DNA of 64,000 bases from Euglena gracilis. Taxonomy: Eukaryota; Euglenida; Euglenophyceae; Euglenales. The notes below the pieces were generated by a model. That model did not search any database, had not been told where the DNA came from, and saw only the letters and a program-made list of their open reading frames with translations. The position numbers were made by a program, and so were the translations under genes. Positions 30,986 through 41,048 of the stretch are shown in pieces (positions within the stretch are counted from its first letter, which is position 1; every line of letters starts with the position of its first letter). Location: positions 22,766,954 through 22,830,953 of the forward strand of contig CP154954.1 in assembly GCA_039621445.1 (NCBI GenBank). Direction: 5' to 3'.

Positions 30986-31187
30986 TACCCTCACCCCCCC
31001 TCAGAGTGGCCAAAATGTTTTGGCCAATTTGGTACCCCCCCCCCCCAAAGTGGCCGCTTTATTTTGGCGCCGAAGGCGCTTGAGCCCAAAAATTGACCCC
31101 CCCCCAAAGTGTCCCCTTCCCCAGAGTGGCCGTTTTGGGGTCCCAAGCTGCCTGGAGGGTGGCCACTTTGGGGGGGGGGTGAGGGTA
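30986..31187. mobile_element. MITE-like element with TA ends (202 bp)
   Basis: Begins TACCCTCACCCCCCC and ends GGGGGGGGGTGAGGGTA. The arms extend into A(G)AGTGGCC on the left and GGCCACTTT on the right. AGTGGCC or AGTGTCC units recur internally. No gene. Confidence 0.75.
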
Positions 31188-31396
31188 GTAATTTTTTTCC
31201 AATGTGGATGAACATGTTTGAACAGCATTCGTTCTTTTTTTGCCTATGAAACATCAAACAACCCCAGACAACACAATTCTGAATTGCGAGAATGGGAGAC
31301 AGGTTTCAACCAAGAATTTTGCACGTGCCTGTCAACATTTTGATGTTTGTCGAAGGTCTCCAGACGGCCGACAATATGTGAATTACTCCCTTCCTG

Positions 31397-31433
31397 TAGT
31401 TCAGCGACTTGCTCAGCGCAAGTCGCTGAACTA
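31397..31433. repeat. Perfect 15-bp stem-loop
   Basis: TAGTTCAGCGACTTG (31397-31411), loop CTCAGCG, then CAAGTCGCTGAACTA (31419-31433). Confidence 0.9.
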
Positions 31434-32736
31434 CTAACGACCTCCACGAAGTTGAAATGCAGTTGCATGATATAGCTGATGCCATTCCCGGTAGTGACGA
31501 CCGTGGTGAGTTCTCTATTGTGAAAGGCCGTTATTATTTTTGAAGTAACAAGATCAGGCTTCTGCTTAAGGGTTCACAGCCCCCCCCCCCCCCGGGAGGG
31601 CTGCAGCTAGTCCATATTTGGCTTGTGGAAATCCTAGTGGACCCCCCAGGGGGTCTGCTGGCAGGGCTAACTAGTGGGAAAAACTTCTCAATGACCGGCG
31701 CAAAGCACCGAAATTTTTTGGGACCCCAAACCTGTCCCAAAAATGCCCACCTTTGGTCAGTTTTGGGTTTTTTGGAGCAAAATCAGCCAAAAAAAATATC
31801 AAAACCCTGATTTCCACCTCAGCGCGCAGCGCCGAAGGGCCTTTTTTTCCAATTGGGACGCCTGACCCCATCCCCCCCCCCCAGGGGGAGGGGCATAGTG
31901 GGCATTTTTTTGATTTTTTTTTTAAAAAAAACAACGTGTTTTTCTTAAAAAGAAACATTAAAAAAACATCAAAAAAGCAAAAAGAAAATTTCATTGAAAA
32001 CACTCGTTATGACACTCCCAAACCATGCTTTGAATCCTACTAAGTTCAAAAACTGCCAACTACAACAGAAATGGTCAAAAACGTCCAAAAATGAAACAAA
32101 AATGGAACTTTATGATTTTTATCAGTTTTGTAAAAGGAAGTTTTTTAGCAGAAACTACCCAGAAGTTGCCAAAAATGATTGAAAATGTGCATTCAAAATT
32201 TTTTCCATGCAAAACCTAGTGGGTGTTCTTTTTGTTTAAAAAAATCATTGTTAGAATTTAAAAAAACAAAAAAACAGCGTCAAAAACAGCCCGGCCCACT
32301 ATGGGGAGGGGGTCTAGTTGGTCCAATTTTTCCAGTGTCCCGCAAAATGGCTATCCAATGGACCCCCCCGGGGTCCTTGAGAAAAAGCCCGAAGGAGTAT
32401 ATTTGAATTGCCAGATGTAATAAAGAAGGAACGGGCAAATGTTGGAATTCCTGCTGGGCGAAGCATCCAGCAATGAATGCGTAAATGAGGCAATGAAGTT
32501 TGTGTGTTTCCGCGCACACCCACTTCGTCCCAGGCATCTGCAGAGATTATAAGAATGAGATTTGAGAAATGCCGGAGCACAAATGGTTTGTATTTTTCAT
32601 TGGTAGAAATGAATCTGAAGTCAAGCACAATCAGAAGCAATGAGCAATAAGACGCAATTTTTTATGGTCCAACATTATTAAGTTTTCTGATCTCTTTGCT
32701 CAACCGGTGCCTCATATGCGTTCACAATCTTTCCAG
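31434..32736. other. No recognisable gene
   Basis: C/G runs at 31580, 31870 and 32365, and A/T palindromes at 31915-31950. CTAGTGGACCCCCCAGGGG (31635) and CCAATGGACCCCCCCGGGG (32360) are related strings in the same orientation that may bound an old insertion. Confidence 0.4.
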
Positions 32737-32834
32737 AAGAAAGTTATCGCATGCAGTTTGCTACAAGGTTGGTATCAGTGGCATTGGTGCTGCCCATTCT
32801 CATAGGTGCGTTTATTGGAGGCTGGGCACAGCAG
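32737..32834 (+). CDS. Candidate exon with a transmembrane segment
   Basis: Follows CTTTCCAG and encodes ESYRMQFATRLVSVALVL and PILIGAFIGGWAQQ, a hydrophobic helix. Downstream, after an intervening GC-rich insertion, RLASIVFFLWNPFIARKG at about 33190-33245 could belong to the same protein. No family assigned. Confidence 0.3.
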
Positions 32835-33200
32835 GGGGGGGGGCTGAGGGGGGGGGCGAGCGGCCCCGCGGGCGGCCGCACGGGGGGGGAGGGGGGTCCG
32901 AGGGCGGCCGCGCGGGCGGCACACATCCTAAAATCGGTGATTTTCGGGTCCAAAACGTGGTCATTTTTGCCCTTTTTGGGCCATTTTTGACCCAAAAGGT
33001 GCTTTTTTGGCCGCGCGTAGAGCGCGCGGCCCCCAAATTTGCCATTTCATGTCCGAAAATGGTCATTTTTGGTCATTTTTGGGCGTCAAAAAAAAAGTCG
33101 CAATTTTTTCACAAAAAATTTTTCTTGGCGGCGAGCGGCCGCGCTCAGGGGGGGGGGGGGGGGGGGGGTCCCGGACCCCCCCGAGCGGCGCGCCTAGCTT
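32835..33200. repeat. GC-bordered insertion containing R1-related sequence
   Basis: GCGAGCGGCC(C/G)CG blocks and G runs occur at both ends. Between them, TCGGTGATTTTCGGGTCCAAAA and CCATTTTTGACCCAAAA (shown as shorter strings: TCGGTGATTTTCGGGTCC) are the inverse of the R1 body. A distant R1 relative. Confidence 0.55.
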
Positions 33201-34762
33201 CCATTGTATTCTTCTTATGGAATCCTTTTATTGCTAGAAAAGGTATTCTCATTCAGAACCTGTATGTTTACAGTAAAGGCATTGAATACTTGTCAATTTT
33301 GTGGGTGGTGTCACAAAGCCTCCCCAGCCCGTGGGGCATGACGATGGTTTGTGCACACTGGCACACTCCTGCCCCATGTAGCAGTGCAGCATCACTCTCA
33401 AATATTTGGGGTGTACAAATAATTAATACCCCTGCTGGAAACATATATGTTCTTGGAATGTGTATATTCTCATAATCACCCAATTAGATCAATTGAGTAA
33501 CTGGCTAGTTATTTGCACCGAATCATCGTTGCTGACATATCTATTTTGTGGTCTTCGCTTCTTTCTTTCGGCCGGTTCGTGCATGAAACCCAGCGCAGTT
33601 GTAACGAGATGTTTCTGTTTCGGCTGCACTATTGCGATGCAGGAACAGGTCTTTCATGCTTTCCTCAACCATCTGTTCTCTAAGGTTTTTGATTTTCTAA
33701 ATTGACTGCTTCTGAGCTCCTGGTTTGAGGCATTTCTATTTCAAAGCAGTTAAAGTTATTGTTGTATCATGTAGAAACCAATGACCCCTGCAAAGTGATG
33801 TTTTGCCTTCACAACTTGGTGCACAGGCACCCAACGACGAACATTGCTCAAAACAGTTATTGGCTGCTCTGAAGACCAGACCATCGGTGGCAACATGAGG
33901 CCAATGGAACTTTTCCTTTTTTTTTTAGGTCTTGTATTGTCATTTGCGAAACAATTTCGGTGGAACCCTATGCTCATGCGTGCGTGCGTGCATGCGTGTG
34001 TGCGTGTGTGCGTGTGTGCGTGCGTGTTTGTTTCGCGGTTCCACCTGAAACCGACACATAACATCCTCTTCATCACTGCGGGGGTCGTGCTTCACCTGCT
34101 ACTGCGAACCATAGGAGCCGCCGCTGGGAGCTGGCTGGACCCCGCACTGCGTGTTGGTGTTGGTGTGCCTCACTTGCCGGTGTTGCTTCACGTTGGGCAG
34201 ATGTTTGAGCGGATAGGGGTGCCCTGGCCGCTCTGTAGGTGTGGTGGCAAGAAACATTGATGAAATATTGGCATGCAATAAACAGGATGACATCTTTTCC
34301 CCAACCCCACAAACATATGTAATATTTGCTATGTTATGAATACCCCGGGCAGGGTTCGATATAAGGAGGGCGCACGGGTTTTAGGTGGGGGGTGTCCCTC
34401 CCCCCACCCCTCCCCTCCTGGACGAGAAGAGGGGGTCCGCGAACCCCCCCCCCCCACCTGCCAAGGGAGGTACAGACCGACCCAGGGGGGCGGACCCCCC
34501 CCTAAAAGGTCAAGATTTTTCCTTCGGGTGTTTTGCACTGATTTTTTTTGCATTTTTGACAAAGTTTTGCCCAAAAAGTGAGCAAAATGGCATTTTTGGC
34601 CGTTTGGGGGGGGCAAAATTTTTCCGCCCAGTGCTTCGTGCCGTGCTGAAAATTGGTCACCTGGACCACGCCACTGTTTAGGTGGGGGGGGGCTCCCACC
34701 CCCCACGCCCACCCCCCCCTCCTGGTCCAGAGGGGGGGGGCGACCCCCCACCTGCCTTTTAT
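33201..34762. other. No confirmed gene
   Basis: A (GTGC)n tract lies at 33977-34025. A frame near 34080-34260 (IGAAAGSWLDPALRVGVG) is exon-like but unsupported. From 34380 to 34750 C/G runs alternate. Confidence 0.4.
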
Positions 34763-35711
34763 GGGGGTGCTACCCCCGTGACCCCCCCCGTGACCCGCCC
34801 GTGACCCGAGAATCGAGCCTTCAATTTTCATACAATGCATCAACCTTCATCACTTCAGCCTTTCTTTTCATTCATCATTTCAGCCTCCTTTTTGATGTAG
34901 GTGGCGTTTTTGGTCGCTTTTCATCAATTTTCTGCTTCAAACCATCGAAAATTTGCCTTGACATGGTCTAAAAATGGAAAGAAATGTCAAGATTTGAGGT
35001 GAAAAAATTTTCGACCCAAACAATGGCGCTTCTTTGCCATATGAATTTGACCCAAAACATTGGCAAAAGGGGAGATTGCGCAAGTAGGAAAGAATTTCAT
35101 GGCAAAAAGGGGGGAGGGGAAACATGAATTTTTTGTGGAAGAAAACCCCCAAAAAAACAGAAAAGAATTGTCTTCACCCCACCTTCCATTTGGACAACCA
35201 AACCCCTTTTTGGCACCCAACGTCCAACGCACCTCCACACCCAAAAATGGCCAAAAATCTTGTCCCCCCCAAAAAAGTGCCAAAAATTGGTGCATTTCTG
35301 CAACCAAAACAGAATTTTTTGGCTATTTTTTCCCCCTTCAAAAATAGCCATTTTGGGCCATTTTTTCAAAAATGTCCCAAAATGCATCCCAAAAAATGTA
35401 ACGGTCAAGAAAATCCTAACAAAATTCCTTTTCAAAAAAAATGAAAAAAATGACCAATTTTGGACATGAAAATCACCCAAAAATGACCACTTTCAAACCA
35501 AAAGGTATTTTTTTGTTCAAAAAATGGCCCAAAAAAATGGCCAAAAATGATTGCTTTTTGGACCTAAAAATCACCGATTTTGTGATGCGTGCAGCCCTTC
35601 TCGTGATGGGATGCAACAACATGGATGCTGCCTCCCGGCCACCTCCAAAGTGGCATACTTCCCCCGTGCCCCCCCCCCCCCCCGTGACCCCCCGTGACCC
35701 GCACCACCCCC
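34763..35711 (+). mobile_element. Element R1, copy 2 (949 bp)
   Basis: Same ends as copy 1. The 3-bp target duplication here is TAT (34760-34762 and 35712-35714). Subterminal CGTGACCCCC units are present at both ends. The body matches copy 1 throughout with few differences, so the two insertions are of similar, recent age. Confidence 0.85.
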
Positions 35712-35993
35712 TATCAACCCTGCTCTGGGCTACAGCCGTGGGGGGCTGTGATGGAGGAAGCTGTGATGAGGGGAAAAAAATGCAGGGATTGGTGAGCTGG
35801 GTAGCCCAATTGGCTGGCCGGCCTTCGGCCGGCTGGGCCGGCCTGCGGCCGGCTGGACCCAACTTTATTTCACTTGACCCCCGGGGGGGGGGGGGGCTCC
35901 CAGTCCGAATTTGGGCTGCTGGCTGGATTTGAGCTGCTGGCTGGCTGGACCCCCCCGGGGGATGGGGTACCCTCCGGCTTACGAAAACCCCTG
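35712..35993 (+). mobile_element. Right-end fragment of an hAT-like element
   Basis: Ends CTTACGAAAACCCCTG at 35993, with GCTGCTGGCTGG units and a C/G run just inside. It adjoins the 8-bp GTGGGGAC and then the C-terminal half of the Tc1-like transposase. The boundary to unrelated sequence on the left is not clear (a TTCGGCCGGC-type stretch at 35820-35860 may be inside). Confidence 0.65.
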
Positions 35994-36001
35994 GTGGGGA
36001 C

Positions 36002-37206
36002 AGGTAAAAAATCTTTTACATCTTTGCCCTCTTTGCCGTATTTCTGCCGTTAATTCAGGTACAAGGCAATATACATACAGCACACTGGGAGTCATGGTTT
36101 GGTGTGGAATCGATAGAACAGGGAGCATCTCCATCAAGGAATGTGACGACAGAATGTATTCTGAGGCATGTATTCGACTCTTGGAATCTGCACTCACATT
36201 CATCACACGAAGGTATGTTAGGGCTGTTTCGATTAATCGATTAATCGATTAATCGTTTGTCATCGCCGATTAATCGAATCGTTCGGCCCATGACGATTAA
36301 TCGTTCATTGTGGATGTAAACCACAATAGACACAATATTTGTTGAAATCAACAAAAATTGGTAGGGTAGTCAGTCAGATAGCACACTACTTGCTGGTACA
36401 CCATGAAACGGTTGTTAAAAGTGGCCAACGAGTCAGCGAACGTGCCCGTGAAACATCGCGCGATTCTGATTAAGATACAGCAGTTCCTAATAAGCTTCGT
36501 TCTGCCAACAGAGAATGAAACAAAAATTCGTCAGCGGGCACACACAGAAATGGTCTATGTTCGATATTAGAATTTCTCAGGCAGATTTCATCATCAAAAA
36601 TCGGAAGGGACCAATTAATAGTCCGAGCCACCCCAATTAATCGCGATAAATCGTTCGCCAGCCCGAAACGATTAATTGGCACAACCCTACCCATGTGAAC
36701 CTTTCTCAGGACAAAATCATACCAACAAGACGGAGCGAGTATTCATAAGGCAAAGGAAACCATAAAATTTCTAAAGGACAAAAAGGTGAAGCTTTTCAAT
36801 CAAGGTATATGGCCACCCATGTTTCCGGACCTAAATTCGGATGAACATGTATGGCCATTGGTGACTAATCAGCTGCAGGGGCGTGTGTTTAATAGCAAAT
36901 CTGACCTATGGGTTGCCTTAAAGGCTGCTTTTGAGGCTATCACATCTGCCGCCATTCTGTCGTTGTATCGTTCCCTTCCTGACCGTGTCGCGGCTGTAAG
37001 AGCAGCTGCTGGCAGTCACACGAAATACTGAGAAGACACTGGAGAGATCCTCTGCCTTTGCCTTGCTGCACACCTGGTCGATGCATCATGTGGATGGATT
37101 CCGCTTCATTGTAATATTGTAAGAAAAGCATTTTGGTTGAAAAAAATTTTTTGGGGTCGTAAAGACTTTTGCACCAGTGTATCGTAAAAACGTATGTACC
37201 GCACTG
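36002..37206 (+). pseudogene. Tc1/mariner-like transposase, C-terminal half with 3' end
   Basis: Exon 36059-36212 encodes STLGVMVWCGIDRTGSISI (family form GGVMVWG). After an intron, exon 36710-37031 encodes SYQQDGASIHKAKETIKFL (second catalytic Asp), WPPMFPDLNSDEHVW (third acidic region) and the typical end GSHTKY before a stop. Introns have GT-AG borders: 36004-36058 (55 nt), and 36213-36709, which contains a hAT-like insertion. The inverted terminal repeat ends at 37206 (...CCGCACTG) next to TA. It is the complement of the N-terminal half at 38990-39853, on the opposite strand. An apparent one-base frame mismatch at the first junction suggests decay. Confidence 0.85.
36219..36689. mobile_element. 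hAT-like MITE inside the transposase intron (471 bp)
   Basis: Begins TAGGGCTGTTTCGATTAATC and ends ATTAATTGGCACAACCCTA. Both ends carry CGATTAATCG-type units, common in hAT MITEs. The flanking 8-mers AGGTATGT and (A)CCCATGT agree at five of eight positions. It lies six bases inside the intron donor. No coding content. Confidence 0.65.
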
Positions 37207-38539
37207 TATGTGTGCATATTTCAACGTCCACGCATGCATACTGCATACATACATTTACACAGGATGCACGTAGATCACACCATTGCTTACCAACCCCCAA
37301 GGGGAAGTTTCATTCCATTTTCGGGGAAAAAAAAGTCCGTCATTTTTGAAAATCTGGTGGTCACTCTTAGCAGTCTCTCCTTTCAGTCTGGGGGGGCGAT
37401 CCCTCCAAAGACCCAAAATCCAGAAACCCTAAATATCTACTGGCACGGAGCGAGAATGGAAACTTTCGTTTCTGACGGGATCCCAGGAAGGCATCTTTTT
37501 AACAAACCGGGGGGGGGGGCTTTTGCGATGGGGTGCCCCTCCTCCTTTACTGAAAGGGCGGACCCCCCCCCCCAACCCCACCTGGCCCTATTTCAAACCC
37601 TGCTCCCAGTAATGAAGTTTCTGGGGAACCGGCTGAATTTTAAGGTGTGGTCCACCAAGGGGTGGTCCCCCCCTGCTGCCCGGAGCACACAGCTTTGGGT
37701 CCCAGCCACGGCCCTCCGTCTGGGTCCCACCCAGACGAACCTCTCTTGGAACTGGCCATTTTTGGGCCCCTGGCCCATTCGGTGTCGGGGGGGGGGGGTG
37801 CTAAAGCACTAACACCCCCTGGGTGTGTCAGAATTGTCCCCTGCCCCGGGTTGCGATCTTTCTCAAACGACACCTGATCCCCGCCCCCTCCAAAAAAGGT
37901 GATAACGTGGATTGGGCGGGGGCCACCCAACGGGGGTGGTGCCCCCTCAGACATTGGAGCAGGGTGGAGACCACCGCGTCAACTCGAGCCAAGTGAACAT
38001 AAAAACAACAGGAAAACAAGCACAACACCCAGATATCGTCATGAAACAAATGGTAAGATAAGCCAACGGAAGGAAGACTGGAAAGAGGAGATGTCCAAAG
38101 CTGAGACCTGATGAGTAATGGATGATTAAGGATCAGGATGGAAGTCAAAATCACGAAATATGCAAAAAAACTGGTCAAAAAATTAGTACCAGAAAAAAAT
38201 CACTACCGGGCATCAATGAACTTGAAATAAAATTATATCGCACTGAGAAATAATCATCTTTTCTGTGAGAAATGCCTGATTGCGGGACAAAAACACCAAA
38301 ATCCCCATAGAATGCATCCCTTCAAAATTCAGGCCAGAATAAATTGGGAAGCAATATAAGAGTTATTTTTTGGCCATTAATCCCTTTCATTTGATTTCAT
38401 TTAATTCGACATTTCATCACACTGCAACACCAAATGATTAAGGATGGTGATCAACGATTAAAGTGTTGTGATAAGGCCTCAGCTTCGAGAAACCGGGGGG
38501 GAGGTCCGCTGGCTGGGATTTCCAATAGCTGCAGCCTAA
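37207..38539. other. No recognisable gene
   Basis: Mixed C/G-run sequence (37508, 37565, 37787) to 37960, then AT-rich unique sequence. No protein motif. Confidence 0.45.
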
Positions 38540-38989
38540 AAGTCACCAGCTGGACCCCCCCGAGGAGGGTCCAAAGTCCTCCCCCAATCAAAGTTCTCCC
38601 CCAATTGGGAAATAATATATCTTCTGCGATTCATGCGGATGTGGAAATGAGACTTCTTACGGGTTTTTCTTGCTTTAATTTTTGTTCCCAAAAATCCAAA
38701 AAATGCAAAGACGGTTTTGTTTGCCAGTTACTGAACAAAACTTCCTCCCCCCCCCAAGTCCAGTCAAAATTGCACTGGCTGATTATGGTCCGCCTTGACC
38801 TAGCTCCATCCATCAAAATGTCGAAAATGCAAAAATGTGTTTTGTTTTTCATCGACCCAGCCCAGCCCAGCCCCCTCCAGCCCCGGACCCCCCCCTGGGG
38901 TCCAGCCAGCAGCTCATTTCCAGCCAGCAGCCTTTTTGCCAGCCGGAGGCTGGACCCCCCCCCCCCCCCGGTCCTTAAGAAAACCCCTG
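38540..38989 (-). mobile_element. Left-end fragment of the hAT-like element
   Basis: Read on the minus strand, it begins CAGGGGTTTTCTTAAGG directly after GTGGGGAC (38997-38990), followed by a G run and GCTGCTGGCTGG units. The terminal 11 bases are the inverse of the end at 35993. The inner limit is uncertain. Confidence 0.65.
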
Positions 38990-39853
38990 GTCCCCACGAC
39001 GCCTCCAAACTCGCACCCGCCCTCCAGGTCGAATTCGAAAGATTTTTTCGTCGCAAAAAATAACTCTTTCCCAGTTGAAATCAGAAAACTTTTCGGCGAA
39101 AGCCATCCTCTTGTTGATGTGGGAGGCAGACAGCAAAGGCTTGTGAGCAGCCCAGCAACTGTAAAACCCATGATTCTTCAACAGCCTGTGAACGGTCCAC
39201 CGAGAAAACTTGTGGGGGACCTGGGATGAAGAAATGAAATTTACCGGTCTCCAAAACCTTGAACACCAGGACTCTTTGGCCTGGACAGGTTTGAACAACC
39301 CCCTCACAAAATGTTTGTGCACGCTGTCCGCGATTCTACGGGAAGACCAAAATGGGTGCTTCTGAGCCACATTGAGTATCTTCCGCCGATACCTGAAAAA
39401 AGATTTTGGTACAAAAAAGGGTAGGAAGGGAATGGCAAAACCTGGCAGTCATTTCTGAAGGTCTGCCACTCCTTGGCTTGTCTTTCACAATTGGACTATT
39501 TTTCGCATCCACAGGCTTATTGTCCGCTTTCCACTTTTTGATTGTGTACTGGACACAGCCCTCCGTTACGCCAAACCTCCTGGATATTTCACAGTTGTTG
39601 CACCCAAGCAAGTGTAGCTCTATAATCTTCTCACGGCGCCTTTCAGCCGCATTTTTTTTTTGCGGAGAAGGCATTCTGTAAATCTGAGAAAGGACGCGGA
39701 GGTATGCGGACATGAAAAAAAATGCACACAAATCCAAACGAGCACACAGCACGCACCCTTACCCCTGGAATTATCCAGCTCAGAAGCCCCCTGTTTACGG
39801 GGGTCGTAAGGACTTTTGCCCCAGTGTATCGTAAAAACTTATGCACCGCACTG
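38990..39853 (-). pseudogene. Tc1/mariner-like transposase, N-terminal half with 5' end
   Basis: The terminal repeat starts at 39853 (CAGTGCGGTGCATAAGTTTT), with TA outside it. The ATG is at 39674-39672 (MPSPQKKNAAERRREKIIEL). The helix-turn-helix reads CEISRRFGVTEGCVQYTIKK, then KPRSGRPSEMTAR. A 49-nt intron (39441-39393, GTTTTG...TTTTTTCAG) leads to YRRKILNVAQKHPF. An 87-nt intron (39307-39221, GTGAGG...ATCCCAG) leads to FSRWTVHRLLKNHGF. The first catalytic Asp is in RVIFCDEKIFRI. The reading stops at the GTGGGGAC (38997-38990) where the hAT-like element begins. Confidence 0.88.
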
Positions 39854-40566
39854 TATATATCTTTAGCTCAAGGGTTGGGATCGTCGCGCCAAAAATTGGC
39901 CTATTTAGGGGCAAAAGTTAGGCCCGACGTCAAGCAAATACCCATCTTTCCATGAACATGTTGGTGGGTTACCGTTGCTTCGGGACTTCACGCGCCCTTT
40001 GGGGACAGACAAAGAAAATCATCGGGCCCTCGCCAAGGGGACCCCCCCTCCCCCGCCAGTCGGCTTGCCCTCAGCGCTGGAGCAATCCCCCTGTGCAGGT
40101 CCCGCTGGGTCGTCCGGTGCGTGGAGCGGCGCCCGCCCAGCCACCGCCCCGCCCTCCTCGTTACGCTGCGCCCGGGGATGAATGGGGGTCCCTGACACCC
40201 TTTGGGTGACGTCAGTAGGATGTCACAGGCTTTAGATGGGCAGGGTCCCCTTTGACCAGGGGGCAGGGCTGTACGGGAATCCCCACAATCCTATGGGTGT
40301 TTGGTTGGCCTTCGACCCCCCAGGCCTTCTCGTATTCCCGAGTGTGCCAATCTTTAGGTCAAAAATTTTCCTTCAGTGCCGAAGGATTTTTTCTTGCGTG
40401 GGTGTTGTGGCGGGCAGGGGGTCGACTTCGCGGGTGCGGGGATCGACCCCCCCCCACCAGGCCTTCCCGTACAGCCCTGCAGAGGGAGGGGAGCTCAACC
40501 CCCCACCTGCCCCACCCCGCCCACCCCCATCCCGAAACAGAGTGAGCCCCTCGCCTTCCCGCACAG
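39854..40566. other. Intergenic or intron sequence with dispersed repeats
   Basis: Holds a possible exon after TGTGCAG at 40099 and a dispersed repeat (40255-40395) shared with 60640-60735. Frame choice for the possible exon is not supported. Confidence 0.35.
40255..40395 (+). repeat. Dispersed intron-type repeat C, copy 1
   Basis: CAGGCCTTCTCGTATTCCCG, then TCAAAATTTTCCTTC-like and GCCGAAGGA strings match 60658-60728 in the same orientation. CCTATGGGTG and TCGACCCCC parts also occur near 54235-54290. Confidence 0.65.
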
Positions 40567-40704
40567 CCGTGGCTGCGGCTCGCCGAGGCCCTCACGGGGT
40601 GGACGCTGTTCAGCGCCAGCCTCCTGTTCCGCGTCGCCGCCCTGCAGCGGGTGGCGGCCGCCGTGGGCCTGCTGGCCCTGGCCGCCGCGGCCCGGGGCCC
40701 GTGA
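40567..40704 (+). CDS. Terminal exon of a small membrane protein (possibly TMEM256/DUF423-like)
   Basis: After the acceptor GCACAG, 45 codons and a TGA encode PWLRLAEALTGWTLFSAS, LLFRVAALQRVAAAVG and LLALAAAARGP. These are two hydrophobic segments in very GC-rich codons. GWTLFSASL recalls the GxxLFSGSL signature of the TMEM256/DUF423 family, whose C-terminus also ends in a hydrophobic helix. This is a weak, by-eye resemblance. Earlier exons are not identified. Confidence 0.4.
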   Translation, partial: PWLRLAEALTGWTLFSASLLFRVAALQRVAAAVGLLALAAAARGP

Positions 40705-41048
40705 CGCGCCGCCCGGCCCCGCGGCACGCGCGATTTCGACGTCCCAACTCCTTTGTTTTGTTGCAGTTGCCCACCAGCGCAGTGGTCTATCCGCCCGCTG
40801 GCTGTGTCTTGCAGATGCATCGTTTGCATTGTGAACCCCCGTTGAATTGCCTGCCGAAATTTTCGGATTGGCGAGTCCCCCCTTTTCCCCCAGCTCACCA
40901 ATCAGGGATTGGTGAGATGCGCACAGGAGGGTTAAAAGACCTATGTGGAATTCCCCTGGGCACCGCCCCCCAGATGAACCGATAATAGAACAATTGGGGA
41001 GAGCATTTCGTCTCGATGTCCCACCTCCTCAACAATACGCGTCCTCAC

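Noticed and set aside
32696-33475. 259-codon frame as one protein
   Set aside because: It reads through a GC-rich insertion and R1-related repeat; only its first exon-like stretch is listed, with low confidence.
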